NCBI RefSeq assembly: GCF_019693445.1
Contig: NZ_JAHRBL010000002.1
Coordinates: forward strand, 186,001-250,000
Length of the DNA stretch: 64,000 nucleotides
Direction: 5' to 3'
DNA from: Deinococcus aquaedulcis
GTDB taxonomy: Bacteria > Deinococcota > Deinococci > Deinococcales > Deinococcaceae
Part shown: positions 12,632 through 24,874 of the stretch, piece after piece
How positions within the stretch are numbered: the stretch's first letter is position 1
How the letters are laid out: the number at the start of each line of letters is the position of its first letter
The notes under the pieces: model-generated
What the model was told of the DNA's origin: nothing
The model's database searches: none
Seen by the model: only the letters and a program-made list of their open reading frames with translations
Program-made: the position numbers and the translations under genes

Positions 12632-14026
12632 GTGAACGACCGGCCCACCCGTCTTCGCCTGCCGGCGCACGCCGCGCCCGCGCCCCCGCCCGGCACCGTG
12701 CGCGTAGATGACGCCCTGAGCGCCCTGGGCACCGGCCGCTTTCAGGTGCGGCTGCTCCTGATCTGCGGACTCACCTTCGCGGCGGCGGCCATGGAGGTGC
12801 TGGTGATGGGCTTTGCCCTGCCCGGCATCACCGCGCACTTTGGCCTGCAGGGCAGTCCCACACCGCTTCTCATGGCGACCTTTATCGGGATGCTGCTGGG
12901 CGCGCCGTTCTGGGGCCTGCTGGCCGACCGCCTGGGCCGCCGCCCGGTGTTTCTGACCACCACCGTGCTGGGCGTGGTCTTTGGCTGTCTGGGCGCGCTG
13001 TCGCCCAATGTGGAGGTGCTGTTCATTGCGCGGGTGCTCACCGGCTTTGCGGTGGGCGGCACCATGCCGGTGGATTACTCGCTGCTGTCAGAGTTTCTGC
13101 CCCCCGCGCGGCGCGGGCGGTTTCTGGTGCTGCTGGAAAGCTTCTGGGCGGTGGGCACCCTGGCGCTGGCGGCGCTGGCCTACGGCCTGAGCGTGCTGCT
13201 GCCCCCGGAAGCGGGCTGGCGCTGGCTGCTGGCCCTGGCCGCTCTGCCGGGGGTGGTGGGCCTGCTGGTGCGCGCCGGCGTGCCAGATTCGCCTTACTGG
13301 CTGCAGGTGCAGGGCCGCCTGGACGACGCCCGCGCGGCCCTGGCGGTGGTGGCCCGTGTGAACCGCCGCCCCCTGCCAGAGGCGCCCCTGAGTCCCCCAC
13401 CCCCCGGCGCGGTCGCCGCCCGCCACCGGCACCTGCTGGGCCCCGCGTGGCGTGACCGCACCTTCCTGCTGGCAGGCGCGTGGTTTGGCATGAGTCTGGG
13501 CTACTACGGCATTTTTTCGTGGCTGCCGGCCTACCTGCGCACCCAGGGCGTGGATCTGGGCGAAACCTACCGCACCGCCATGATCCTGGCCATTGCCCAG
13601 ATTCCCGGCTACCTGCTGGCCTCGCTGCTGATCGAGTGGGCCGGGCGGCGCGTGACCCTGGTGGCGTTTATGCTGGCCAGCGCGGCCGGGGCTTACCTGT
13701 TTCTGGTGGCTGGGGACTCCAGCGTGGCGGCGCTGCTCACCTCCGCGCTGCTGTCGTGCTCGCTGCTGGGGGGCTGGGGGGCGCTGTACGCCTACACGCC
13801 TGAACTGTTTCCCACCCCGCTGCGCGCCGGGGGCATGGGCCTGATCAGTGCGTTTGGGCGACTGGCCAGCGTGCTCTCGCCGCTGGCGGCCGGGGCGCTG
13901 CTCAGCGGCAACCTGGGGCAGGCCCTGAGCGTGTTTGCCGCCGCCTTCATCATCTCGGCCGGGTGCGTGTGGGGCATTGGCATCGAGACGCGCGGCCGTC
14001 CCCTGCCCGACGGAGAGCGGCACTGA
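12632..14026 (+). CDS. MFS transporter (sugar/metabolite-H+ symporter-like)
   Basis: A 464-residue carrier with 12 predicted TM segments. The MFS loop motif [14 protein letters not shown] after TM2, its weak copy [12 protein letters not shown] in the second half, and [17 protein letters not shown] resemble the SV2/NiaP/aromatic-acid symporter branch. Given nadE and the NadM-like gene beside it, transport of an NAD precursor such as nicotinate (NiaP-like) is a reasonable guess but only an inference. Start GTG 12632: TACACT ends 7 nt upstream (leaderless), and the promoter diverges from nadE. Confidence 0.85.
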   Translation: MNDRPTRLRLPAHAAPAPPPGTVRVDDALSALGTGRFQVRLLLICGLTFAAAAMEVLVMGFALPGITAHFGLQGSPTPLLMATFIGMLLGAPFWGLLADRLGRRPVFLTTTVLGVVFGCLGALSPNVEVLFIARVLTGFAVGGTMPVDYSLLSEFLPPARRGRFLVLLESFWAVGTLALAALAYGLSVLLPPEAGWRWLLALAALPGVVGLLVRAGVPDSPYWLQVQGRLDDARAALAVVARVNRRPLPEAPLSPPPPGAVAARHRHLLGPAWRDRTFLLAGAWFGMSLGYYGIFSWLPAYLRTQGVDLGETYRTAMILAIAQIPGYLLASLLIEWAGRRVTLVAFMLASAAGAYLFLVAGDSSVAALLTSALLSCSLLGGWGALYAYTPELFPTPLRAGGMGLISAFGRLASVLSPLAAGALLSGNLGQALSVFAAAFIISAGCVWGIGIETRGRPLPDGERH

Positions 14027-14046
14027 ACGCGGCCCGGACGCTGGCG

Positions 14047-14955
14047 GTGTACATCGGGCGCTTTCAGCCGCCGCACGCCGCGCACCTGCACACCATGCGC
14101 GCGGCCCTGGCCGGGCACGGCCAGCTGCTGGTGCTGCTGGGCAGCGCCAATCTGGCCCGCAGCGTTAAGAACCCCTGGAGCGCCGCCGAACGTGCCCGTC
14201 TGATCCGCCGCGCCCTGGCCGCCCAGGGGGTGCCCCTGACCGGGCTGCACCTGCGCCCGCTGCCCGATGACTTCAACGCTGTGCGCTGGGCCGCACGGGT
14301 GCGCGCCGAGGTGGAGGGCCTGGCCCAGCGCACCGGGTCCACCAGGGTGGTGCTCACCGGCTTTGAGAAGGACGCCAGCAGCGCCTACTTGCGCTGGTTT
14401 CCCGAGTGGGAACTGAATCCGGTGGCTGCCCAGGGCGACCTGAACGCCACGGCCCTGCGCGCCGCCCTGTTTGGGGATGAAGCCTTCCCGGCCTGGACCC
14501 CGCCCCCGGTGGCCGCCTTCCTGCAGGCGTTCCGGGCCACACCAGCGTTCGCCCACCTGCAGGCCGAATTCCAGGCGGTGCAGACAGAGCAGGAAGCCGG
14601 GCGCGGGTCCGGGCCCCGGCACGAGGTGCTGCGACTGTTTGTGGACCATGCCGGGCCAGGCCAGACCGCGCGGGTCTGGCTGGGGCGGCGCCCGGGGCCC
14701 ATCGGCGCGGGGCTGCTGGCGCTGCCGGTGGAGGTGCTGCCCCCGGGTGCCCCGCCCCCCGTATCGGCCGCTGTCTTCGATCATCCGGCCCGCTCTCTGG
14801 GGTGGCCGGCGGTGGCCCATGTGGTGCCGGTCTCGGCGCCGCTTCCCGGCACCCGGCCCGTCTTGCTGGACAGCGCCCTGCGGCGCCCGCGCGCCTTCTT
14901 TGAGGACCACGCGGTGATCCTGGCGCGGCTGCGCACGCCTGGGCCCGGCCGCTGA
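14047..14955 (+). CDS. NadM-like nucleotidylyltransferase with eroded Nudix domain
   Basis: The N-terminal 170 residues are a nucleotidyltransferase of the NMN adenylyltransferase kind: YIGRFQPPHAAHLHTM (HxxH-like PHAAH), NPWSAAERARLI (ISxxxR-like) and LTGFEKDASSAYLRWFPEW. The C-terminal half aligns by eye with the Nudix half of bifunctional NadM-Nudix proteins: the ends LLALPVEV, VFDHPARSLG and FFEDHAVIL are there, but the REx2EE Nudix box that should lie between the first two is absent. The start is uncertain: GTG 14047, CTG 14023 with GGAG 7 nt upstream, or ATG 13963 inside the MFS gene. Confidence 0.8.
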   Translation: MYIGRFQPPHAAHLHTMRAALAGHGQLLVLLGSANLARSVKNPWSAAERARLIRRALAAQGVPLTGLHLRPLPDDFNAVRWAARVRAEVEGLAQRTGSTRVVLTGFEKDASSAYLRWFPEWELNPVAAQGDLNATALRAALFGDEAFPAWTPPPVAAFLQAFRATPAFAHLQAEFQAVQTEQEAGRGSGPRHEVLRLFVDHAGPGQTARVWLGRRPGPIGAGLLALPVEVLPPGAPPPVSAAVFDHPARSLGWPAVAHVVPVSAPLPGTRPVLLDSALRRPRAFFEDHAVILARLRTPGPGR

Positions 14956-15033
14956 CGCTTGACACCCCCCGCCGCCGCGCCGCAAGCTGCCAGCGGATTT
15001 CCACCCCACACCCTGCGCCCCAAGGAGGCCCCT

Positions 15034-15663
<630 letters not shown>

Positions 15664-15680
15664 GCACCCAGGAGGGCTGA

Positions 15681-15707
15681 CCAGGGGCGCCTCCGGGGGG
15701 CCTCTGG
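15681..15707 (+). terminator. Hairpin after the CoA-transferase gene
   Basis: CCAGGGGC / GCCTCTGG, an 8-bp stem with one G-U pair and a 11-nt loop, 17 nt past the stop. No real T-run follows, so termination is likely but not proven. Confidence 0.45.
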
Positions 15708-15939
15708 TTGCTGTTGAGGGGGAAGGGGAAAGAGCCTGGGCCGTGCCCTTGCCCCTGCGGCGTCGCGCTCGGAGGTCCTGCAAGGCAGAGGGTCGAAAAA
15801 GACCCCATCTAGATGACCAACGCGCGGGAGAACTGCCTCCTGGGCCGCTCTGGCAATGGGTCGCCCTGGCGCCGCGCCTCCCTGGCCGAGTGGTCAATCC
15901 TGCACGCGCAGTGTCGCCGCCCCTCCTATGCTGCGGCAG

Positions 15940-16839
15940 ATGCGCCGCGCCCCCCTGCTGACCGTCCTGGCCCTGCCCCTGGGCTACGGGCTGGGCTGGT
16001 TCCTGTTTGGCCTGCCGGGTGGGGTCGTCCTGGCCGCCGTACTGGGGGCGGCCCTGGGGCTGGCCGCCGGGGTGGGCGGCGCCCGGGGCGTGGCCGGCTT
16101 TCTGCGCCTGCTGGCCCTGCTGCTACTGGCCGCCGGCATGCTGTGGCTGCTGGGCGGCGGCCTGCTGCTGCTGGGCATGACCACCTCGCCCAACAATCCC
16201 CTGCCTATCGGCCTGGGCGGGGCGCTGGTGCTTCTGGGACCGGGTGCGGTCCTGCTGTGGCTGTTGGGCGCTCTGGCGCGCCGGCTGGCCCAGGGCTCCC
16301 CGCCACTGCAGGCCAGCCCGGCGGCGCCGTTCATGCTGCTGGGCGGAGCACTGCTCTTTGCCTTCGCCCCAGCGGTGCGGGTGGACTGCCGGGGTCTGCA
16401 GGGCGACTCCTTTCTGCACGCGGACAGCGGCTTTTCTGGGGCCAGCGCCGACCAGACCTTCCGGGCCAGAAGGCCCACGCTGATCCCCGGCCGCGCCGAA
16501 CTGCCGGCCGATTTCGTGGTGGACGGCGTGCGCGCCAGCGTCGCCCGCTGTTTCCAGGACCACCAGGGCCGGCCCCGCCCGCTGAGCCTGCGCGCCAGCG
16601 CGCCGCTGCTGGTGGTTCACCTGACCGAACGGGTGCGCCCCGGCATGCGGGCCTACGCGGCGGTCTTTACCCCCGGCGGGCACCGCAGGCTCACCCCCTG
16701 GCAGCCGGCCGGTCCGCCTTATAGCGCCCTGCGCGTCCACCGTCCGTACCACTGGCCCGGCTGGGTGGTCTTTCCAGAATTGCCAGAGCTGCCCCCAGCG
16801 TTAGAACAGGCGTTGCCGCCGTCTTCAGGTACCCGGTAG
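15940..16839 (+). CDS. Hypothetical membrane protein
   Basis: About 299 residues, not recognised. The first 150 residues hold four to five hydrophobic segments rich in Leu/Gly (TVLALPLGYGLGWFLFGLPG; LLALLLLAAGMLWLLGG; LPIGLGGALVLLGPGAVLL; PFMLLGGALLFAFAP). The C-terminal 140 residues are soluble, with one Cys in VDCRGLQGD and one in VARCFQDH that could pair outside the membrane. ATG 15940 is chosen because TATGCT ends 7 nt upstream (leaderless); ATG 15928 is an alternative. The 3' end converges with the P450 gene, overlapping by 15 bp. Confidence 0.65.
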   Translation: MRRAPLLTVLALPLGYGLGWFLFGLPGGVVLAAVLGAALGLAAGVGGARGVAGFLRLLALLLLAAGMLWLLGGGLLLLGMTTSPNNPLPIGLGGALVLLGPGAVLLWLLGALARRLAQGSPPLQASPAAPFMLLGGALLFAFAPAVRVDCRGLQGDSFLHADSGFSGASADQTFRARRPTLIPGRAELPADFVVDGVRASVARCFQDHQGRPRPLSLRASAPLLVVHLTERVRPGMRAYAAVFTPGGHRRLTPWQPAGPPYSALRVHRPYHWPGWVVFPELPELPPALEQALPPSSGTR

Positions 16840-18183
16840 CACGCTGACCCGCGCCAGCACTGCCCCGTCCGGCTTGAGGGTCAGCCCCGCCGCCAGCCCC
16901 TGTGGTCCGCCGCCGGGCACCTCCAGCGAGAAGTCACGCAACACCAGGGCAGCGATCAGCGCGCTTTCCAGCAGGGCGAGGTGGTTGCCAATGCACATCC
17001 GGGCGCCGGCGCCAAAGGGCAGAAAGGCGTCGGGGGTGCGGGTCAGGCCCAGCCAGCGCTGTGGGCGAAAGGCGCCCGGCTCCGGCCAGTGGCGGCTGCA
17101 GCGCTGCACCAGAAAGACATTCACGCTCACGTGCGCGCCCTCGTCCAGTGGGACGCCGCCCACCGTCACTGGCCCGGTGGCCTGCCGGGGCAGCAGCCAC
17201 GCGGGCGGGTACAGGCGCAGCGTCTCCTGAATGCAGGCCTGCAGCAGCGGCAGGGCCCGCACCTGCGCAGCGCCCGGGGCGCCCTGGCCCAACCCTGCGC
17301 GCACCTCGGCCTGCACCTGCGCGCGCACCTCCGGGTGGCGGGCCAGCGTCAGGAACAGGAACGTGAGCAGGGTGGCGGTCGTCTCGTGTCCGGCCAGGAA
17401 CAGGGTCATCACCTCATCGCGCAGCTCGGCGTCGCTCAGGCCGGCGCCGCCTTCGTCGCGCGCGGCGAGCAGTTGCCCCAGCAGGTCGTGGCCACCGGGC
17501 CCCGCTGCCCGCCGCGCCGCGATGATGCGGTGCACGATCTGGTCCAGCGCCGCCCCCGCCGCCTGGGCCCGGCGCTCCCCGGGCGTGGGCAGGCGCCAGT
17601 CCACGGGGGACCGCACCCGGTCGGCAGTGCGGGAGAGCAGCGGAGGCAGTTCGCGCTCCACCACCGCCAGATCCTCGTCGGCCATGGCAGTGCCAAACAG
17701 CACCGTGGCCACGGCGCGCAGGGTCACGTGCAGCATCTCGCGCCCCACGTCCAAGGGCTCGCCGCTGCGGGCCGCCGCCTGCAGCCGGTCCAGTAGGGGA
17801 GAGGTGGACGCCACGATGTCATCCGCCATGCCCTCCAGCGCCGCGCGGTGGAAGGCAGGCTGCATCAGGCGGCGGTGGGTGCGCCACGTTTCGCCCTCGG
17901 CGGTCAGCAGCCCAGTGCCCAGGAACGGCTGCATCTTCTGAATGCCGCGCCCCTTGCGAAAGAAAGCGGCCTTATCCACCAGTACCTCGCGCGCGGCTTC
18001 TGGCGAGGCCACCACCAGCACGTCGCGCGGGCCTATGCGAATGCGGAACAGGTCGCCGTAGGCCGCGCGGCTGTGGCGCAAAAACCCCAGGGCGTCGCGG
18101 CGCAGTTCGGGCACGTGGCCCAGCCAGGGGGCCAGGGGCCCACGCGGGGGCGGGCCAGGAGGCCAGCCAGCAGGAAGGGTCAT
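16825..18183 (-). CDS. Cytochrome P450
   Basis: A 452-residue soluble P450. The I-helix oxygen-activation motif AGHETTATLL, the K-helix ETLRLYPPAWLLPR (ExxR), the meander segment FRPQRWLG and the haem loop FGAGARMCIGN with the Cys ligand are all present. Deinococci use a P450 (CYP287A1) to hydroxylate the ring of the carotenoid deinoxanthin; this gene may be that or a second, uncharacterised P450, which sequence alone does not settle. ATG 18183 follows CATACT by 5 nt (leaderless). It diverges from the acyl-CoA carboxylase gene across a 69-bp spacer with a palindromic operator. Confidence 0.93.
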   Translation of the reverse strand: MTLPAGWPPGPPPRGPLAPWLGHVPELRRDALGFLRHSRAAYGDLFRIRIGPRDVLVVASPEAAREVLVDKAAFFRKGRGIQKMQPFLGTGLLTAEGETWRTHRRLMQPAFHRAALEGMADDIVASTSPLLDRLQAAARSGEPLDVGREMLHVTLRAVATVLFGTAMADEDLAVVERELPPLLSRTADRVRSPVDWRLPTPGERRAQAAGAALDQIVHRIIAARRAAGPGGHDLLGQLLAARDEGGAGLSDAELRDEVMTLFLAGHETTATLLTFLFLTLARHPEVRAQVQAEVRAGLGQGAPGAAQVRALPLLQACIQETLRLYPPAWLLPRQATGPVTVGGVPLDEGAHVSVNVFLVQRCSRHWPEPGAFRPQRWLGLTRTPDAFLPFGAGARMCIGNHLALLESALIAALVLRDFSLEVPGGGPQGLAAGLTLKPDGAVLARVSVLPGT

Positions 18184-18221
18184 GCCCCAGTATGACGCCT
18201 GTTGCCCAGCCCCCACTTCTC

Positions 18222-18235
18222 CTAACGGGCGTTTG
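18222..18235. promoter_or_regulatory. PaaR-type palindromic operator upstream of acyl-CoA carboxylase
   Basis: CTAACGGGCGTTTG fits the Thermus PaaR consensus CNAACGNNCGTTNG at every defined position. It sits 17 bp before the carboxylase ATG, next to TAGACT (18237-18242), so a bound TetR-family repressor would block that promoter; it also faces the P450 promoter. A near copy lies at 51520. Confidence 0.6.
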
Positions 18236-18252
18236 TTAGACTATGACCACAG

Positions 18253-19917
<1,665 letters not shown>

Positions 19918-19931
19918 GGCGCTGGCGCGCC

Positions 19932-20053
19932 TGTCTAAGGGTCAAAAGGTCGAAGGGTCTCAGAAAAGACCCAGACCCTTGCCCCCTCTGCATGGCTCGC
20001 CTCTGACTTGTCTGCCCCATCGCCTTAGACCCTTAGACTCTTCGACCCTTAGC
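19932..20053. repeat. Inverted GTCTAAGG repeat array (copy 1)
   Basis: Left arm 19932-19962 reads as degenerate GTCTAAGG units (GTCTAAGGGTCAAAAGGTCG), right arm 20023-20053 is its inverse (CTTAGACCCTTAGACTCTTC). About 60 nt lie between. It occupies the spacer between the carboxylase and dehydrogenase genes. Copy 2 is at 55110-55260. Confidence 0.75.
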
Positions 20054-20071
20054 CTCCCAAAGGAGCCTCCC

Positions 20072-21280
<1,209 letters not shown>

Positions 21281-21325
21281 GCCAACAGACCGATTTTTAG
21301 CCTGAGGCGCGGCGGCCATCCTGGG

Positions 21326-21670
21326 ATGGTGCCGCGCCTCAAGACCATTTCTCTCCGAACGTTGCTGTTGGCTAGGAACAAACTGCCTTTGCGCCCCGAT
21401 GACCGGATGGAGCGTGTGCTGGAACGCTTTCGACTCCCTTTTGATGCCTGTCGGGTGGGCAAGCACAGCTGTTACCTCATGCAGGGGAATCTCGTGTTCT
21501 GGTTTCTGAGCGGCGAGTTGCGTAGCCTCGAACTGACTGTGGCCCACGAGCCGTCCGACCTCATCAACTGGTGCGGGTTTGATTGGGTGCAGGACAGAGA
21601 CCGCTTGCTGCATTGGTGCCACGCTGAAGGCATTCCACTCGATCTGATGGTGGAAGAAGGGGAAAGTTAG
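21326..21670 (+). CDS. Hypothetical small protein
   Basis: 114 residues, not recognised. The core (VLERFRLPFDACRVGKHSCY; LVFWFLSGELRSLELTV) resembles small beta proteins of the 'lG.P ... YG.leF.f..g.L' type often linked to toxin/immunity genes; this is a weak match. Base use is slightly poorer in GC than in neighbours. The annotated ATG lies inside a 40-nt hairpin (GAGGCGCGGC ... GCCGCGCCTC, 21302-21341), so translation may begin at ATG 21407 instead. It stands alone between the dehydrogenase and the broken DUF1152 gene. Confidence 0.5.
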   Translation: MVPRLKTISLRTLLLARNKLPLRPDDRMERVLERFRLPFDACRVGKHSCYLMQGNLVFWFLSGELRSLELTVAHEPSDLINWCGFDWVQDRDRLLHWCHAEGIPLDLMVEEGES

Positions 21671-21743
21671 CTCTGGTAGAGCCCGTCCGGCGCCCTGCTG
21701 TCCCTTCACGAGGAGCGGCTCTGGAACGTCACGCTGGACTTGT

Positions 21744-22839
21744 TCACACCGGAATCGTCACGCGGGGCCGGATCTGAACCGAGTCCCGGTGAGACTCAAT
21801 GACCCGGCCCACGTCAGTCAGGGTCTGGGTGGCGCGCATGGCGTCGTAATACTGCAGCCGCCGGGCCACCGCGCCCAGTTCAAAGGTCCAGTACAGGCCC
21901 ATCAGGGGGTTGATCCACAGTTCGCTGCCCTGCGTGCGACTGGTGACGTGGTGGTCACCGTACTGCCCGTCCACCGCGCTGAGAATGCTGCTGTTCACGA
22001 TGCTGGTATACCGGGGCATCATCTGAAAGACGGCCTCGCAGGCGTCGCGGTATTTGCGGACGGCCGGCATGTCCGGCGTCAGGCTGAAGGCCCCCAGGTA
22101 GGCGCCTGCCCGCGTAAGTTCCGCTGCGGCCTCCAGATAGTGCGCGTGGCAGACCCCGTGAAAACGGTCTATGCCGAAGCCCAGGCAGGCCAGCAGTTTC
22201 TGGACGCCGCCCAGTTCGTTCACGGCCACCAGGCTGGTGGCGTCCTCGTGGGGGGTGCCCAGGTCCACCTCGTCGCCGCGCATCAGGGAATCGGTGCCGC
22301 CGTCCACCAGTAGTACGGTGTCCACCTGCAGGTGCCGGACCAGCGCTTCATAGGCGGTCTTCAGGGGCGCGGCGCCCACCTTGCGAAAGGCGTAGACGGT
22401 GTCCGGCTCGCCCTGGGTGCGCAGCCAGCGGCTGAGCCAGTATTCCGGGAAATAATCGCCCGGCGTGACCAGCAGGTCCGGGGTCACTTCAAACACCGCC
22501 TGCGCCAGAGGCGGCCGGGGAACATACGGCAGGCTGGTAAACGAGTAATTGGCTAGAAACACGGCCTTGCCCTCGGCTCTCATAGCGGTAGCCAGATGAC
22601 CTGAAGGGTCCACCTTCAGGTCATCTGGGGCGAGCGGAGCGAGTGACCGCGACGGACAGCGGTTGGAGTGGAGTTGAGGGGGGTGCTTTCCTCCCCTGGG
22701 CGGCACGGAAGACCGCTGTCAGGGCAAAGTACAGCGGTAGGCCACAGAACACATCAAAGCCGCCGCCCATGCCCGCGATCAGGATGCGCCGACTGGACGC
22801 CAGCGCTTTGAAAAAGGGGGGCTGCACCGCGCTGAGCAT
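21744..22839 (-). pseudogene. DUF1152 protein, interrupted by a 139-bp element
   Basis: The family is uncharacterised. The N-terminal part is encoded from ATG 22839 (residues 1-40, with ILIAGMGGGFDVFCGLPLYFAL) and the C-terminal part from about 22580 (RAEGKAVFLANYSFTSLP ... VDGGTDSLMRGDEVDLGTP, GFGIDRFHGVCHAHYLEAAA, MPRYTSIVNSSILSAVDGQY, SELWINPLMGLYW). In family members these parts are contiguous (LYFAL-RAEG). Here a 139-bp insertion (22581-22719) separates them, shifts the frame and adds stops. The C-terminal part could still be translated from ATG 22583. It otherwise looks undecayed, so the insertion is recent. Confidence 0.8.
22581..22719. mobile_element. 139-bp palindromic MITE-like element
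   Basis: Inserted in the DUF1152 gene between the codons for Leu40 and Arg. The ends read ATAGCGGT and, inverted, ACAGCGGT. A strong hairpin AGATGACCTGAAGG / ACCTTCAGGTCATCT lies near one end, followed by GGCGAGCGGAGCGAGTGACC. A TG or TGA target duplication is possible. There is no coding capacity, so it would need a transposase supplied elsewhere. Confidence 0.6.
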
Positions 22840-22962
22840 GCCTCCATTCTCCCAGACCGGCGCGGCGGCGTTGCGTGACCATTCCCGGCCCTGCAACGCC
22901 CGCGCAACACTGGCCCTGGCATCCTCTGGCCCATGAAGCTGCGGCTTCCCCGGAGGTGCCCT

Positions 22963-23919
22963 ATGAACCGAGTTCTGCTCAGCGCCGCCCTGCTGCTCTC
23001 TGGCAGCGCCCTGGCCCAGTCCATTCCCTTTGTCTCGGACGCCTTGAACTATGCCCGTACCGGCACCGTAGCCAAGGACACGCGCGCGGTGGTCTACGCC
23101 ACCGTGACCCTGGTGTCGGCCCTGCCCGCCCAGACGGCCGACCGCACCGTGGTCGCCTACGGCAGCGGGCCTTTGGACCTGGGCGGCGCGGCGGGCGCGC
23201 CACAATTGACCGGTGAGTTTCCGGTGCTGTGGAACACCGGCAAGCCCTTCCTGAACACTGGGGCCACTGTGAGCCTGACCCTGAACCCGGACGGCAGCGC
23301 CCTGGTGGGCCTGAAGCTGGACGGCAAGAATTTTCTGGGGCGGCCCCCCGCGCCCGTGAAGTTCACCCCGGCCGGCGAGGTGCTGGTGGCCACCGGGACA
23401 AATCTGGGTAGCTTCCGCACCATGACCCTCACGCTAAACAAGGGCATCTGGCCCCCGCCCGCCGCGCAGACCGCCAAACCAGTGCAGCCTGCTCAGCCCC
23501 CCAAACCCACTGGCGTCCGCGTGCGGGTCAGCAGCCGCCTTGTGGTCACCAACGCCGACGACGGCTTTGCCGACAACACGGTGGAGCTGTACGGCCCCAT
23601 CCGCTACAACACGGGCGAACTGAACCTGTACAACAACTCGGCAGGCAAGGGCACGCAGTTTGCCGGCGAAACGATCATTGTGGACATTCCGTTCGCCAAC
23701 GCCGACGCCCGGTTCCTGTCGGTGGCGGGCCGGATCGTGGACCGCGATTCACTCTCAAAGACCGATCTGCTGTGGCAGCACCCCGGTGCCAAATTCGACC
23801 TGCTCAAAGCCGTGCAGGACAAACCCCAGGGCCCCACCTCATGGACCCTACCGGGTGACCGCAACGATGAAAGCGCCGACGTGCAGATCACGGTGGAAAA
23901 GGTGGAAGACCTGTACTGA
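22963..23919 (+). CDS. Hypothetical exported protein
   Basis: 318 residues, function unknown. ATG 22963 follows GGAGG by 6 nt. A signal peptide (MNRVLLSAALLLSGSALAQS) leads to a secreted body made of two halves joined by a Pro-rich linker (PPPAAQTAKPVQPAQPPKP, about 165-183). The C-terminal half is beta-rich with TNADDGFADNTVELYGPIRY and NDESADVQITVEKVED. That start, DDGFADNTVELYG, suggests a C2-like or calcium-binding beta sandwich, but I cannot name a family. It stands divergent from the broken DUF1152 gene. Confidence 0.7.
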   Translation: MNRVLLSAALLLSGSALAQSIPFVSDALNYARTGTVAKDTRAVVYATVTLVSALPAQTADRTVVAYGSGPLDLGGAAGAPQLTGEFPVLWNTGKPFLNTGATVSLTLNPDGSALVGLKLDGKNFLGRPPAPVKFTPAGEVLVATGTNLGSFRTMTLTLNKGIWPPPAAQTAKPVQPAQPPKPTGVRVRVSSRLVVTNADDGFADNTVELYGPIRYNTGELNLYNNSAGKGTQFAGETIIVDIPFANADARFLSVAGRIVDRDSLSKTDLLWQHPGAKFDLLKAVQDKPQGPTSWTLPGDRNDESADVQITVEKVEDLY

Positions 23920-24172
23920 GTAGGGCTACGGACAGTGTTTACGAGTGAATGGGTCGCCACGAAAAGACTGTGTGGAACGCTGACCGCTCACTTCCTTCCC
24001 TTTTGGGAGGAGGTGAACGGCGTGTTCATTGGTCGCCCAGACTGAATGTTGAGCCTGCCCGTCGCCAATAGGTCTCTAAAAATTTCTGACGTGGTGTGGG
24101 GAAAAGCTGGTTCCTCCCTGTCGATGACGGAGGGCCGCCCCCGTGACCCCTGCGGCCGAGCACCAGTGGGCC

Positions 24173-24874
24173 TTACTTGACGTTCCGGGCGTAGACCTGG
24201 AGCTCGTAGGAGCCGGACACTGGGGTATAGACCAGGCCATTGCGGCTGCTGCTCACGGTCCGCAGGCGCAGAGTGACCAGATTCTTGCCGCCTGTGGTTG
24301 CGTAGGAAAAGGCGTTCTGACCCGCTACGAGCGTGAGGTTGTCCGTGACGTACCCACTTCTGGCTGTCCCCATGTATGACGCGGTATTTGAGGGCGGCGC
24401 GACAGCCGTGCAGGTGGTGGGCACAGCTGGATCCGTCAGGGGCACCTGTGTCTCCTTCAGGCCGTAAGCCCCTGCCGAGGCCGTGTCCAGGCCCGGTGCT
24501 GGCGTTTTTTCGGCGGCAGGAATGGCGCTGCGTGCCACGTAGCGGAACGCGTGTAAGGTCCAGTTGACCGGTACGTCCGTACCGCAATCAGGGTTAAGGG
24601 TTGGCAGGACCACCGCCAGGCACGGCGCCGCAGCAGACATCTGGCAGACTTCGCCGTCCACCGTGATGCCGTCACGAACAGCTTGGGCCGTCTTCACCCG
24701 GTCCCCCAGATACCCACCGACCTCATTCAGCCCCTGAAGCCTCAGCGCTGCATTGTTCTGAGCATCGGTAAATCCAATGACACTCGTCTGCAGATTGAGC
24801 ACCAGAACAATCAGAATGCCGAAGATGGCCAGGGCGATCAAAACCTCGATGAGGGTGAAGCCGCTCTGCTTCAT
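24173..24874 (-). CDS. Type IV prepilin-like protein (PilW-like)
   Basis: A 233-residue minor pilin. The class III signal K-Q-S-G|F-T-L-I-E-V (cleavage before Phe, Glu at +5) is followed by a hydrophobic helix (LIALAIFGILIVLVLNL). Two Cys pairs are possible in the globular part. It is last of four genes with overlapping ends; in Thermus, genes of this kind (pilA1-3, comZ) are required for natural transformation. The 252 bp after it (23920-24172) hold no gene and no clear terminator. Confidence 0.85.
   Translation of the reverse strand: MKQSGFTLIEVLIALAIFGILIVLVLNLQTSVIGFTDAQNNAALRLQGLNEVGGYLGDRVKTAQAVRDGITVDGEVCQMSAAAPCLAVVLPTLNPDCGTDVPVNWTLHAFRYVARSAIPAAEKTPAPGLDTASAGAYGLKETQVPLTDPAVPTTCTAVAPPSNTASYMGTARSGYVTDNLTLVAGQNAFSYATTGGKNLVTLRLRTVSSSRNGLVYTPVSGSYELQVYARNVK

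Noticed and set aside
15813..16724. 303-codon frame overlapping the membrane-protein gene
   Set aside because: Different phase of the same DNA, Gly/Ala/Arg-rich, no TM pattern; the 15940 frame has the proper hydrophobic segments.
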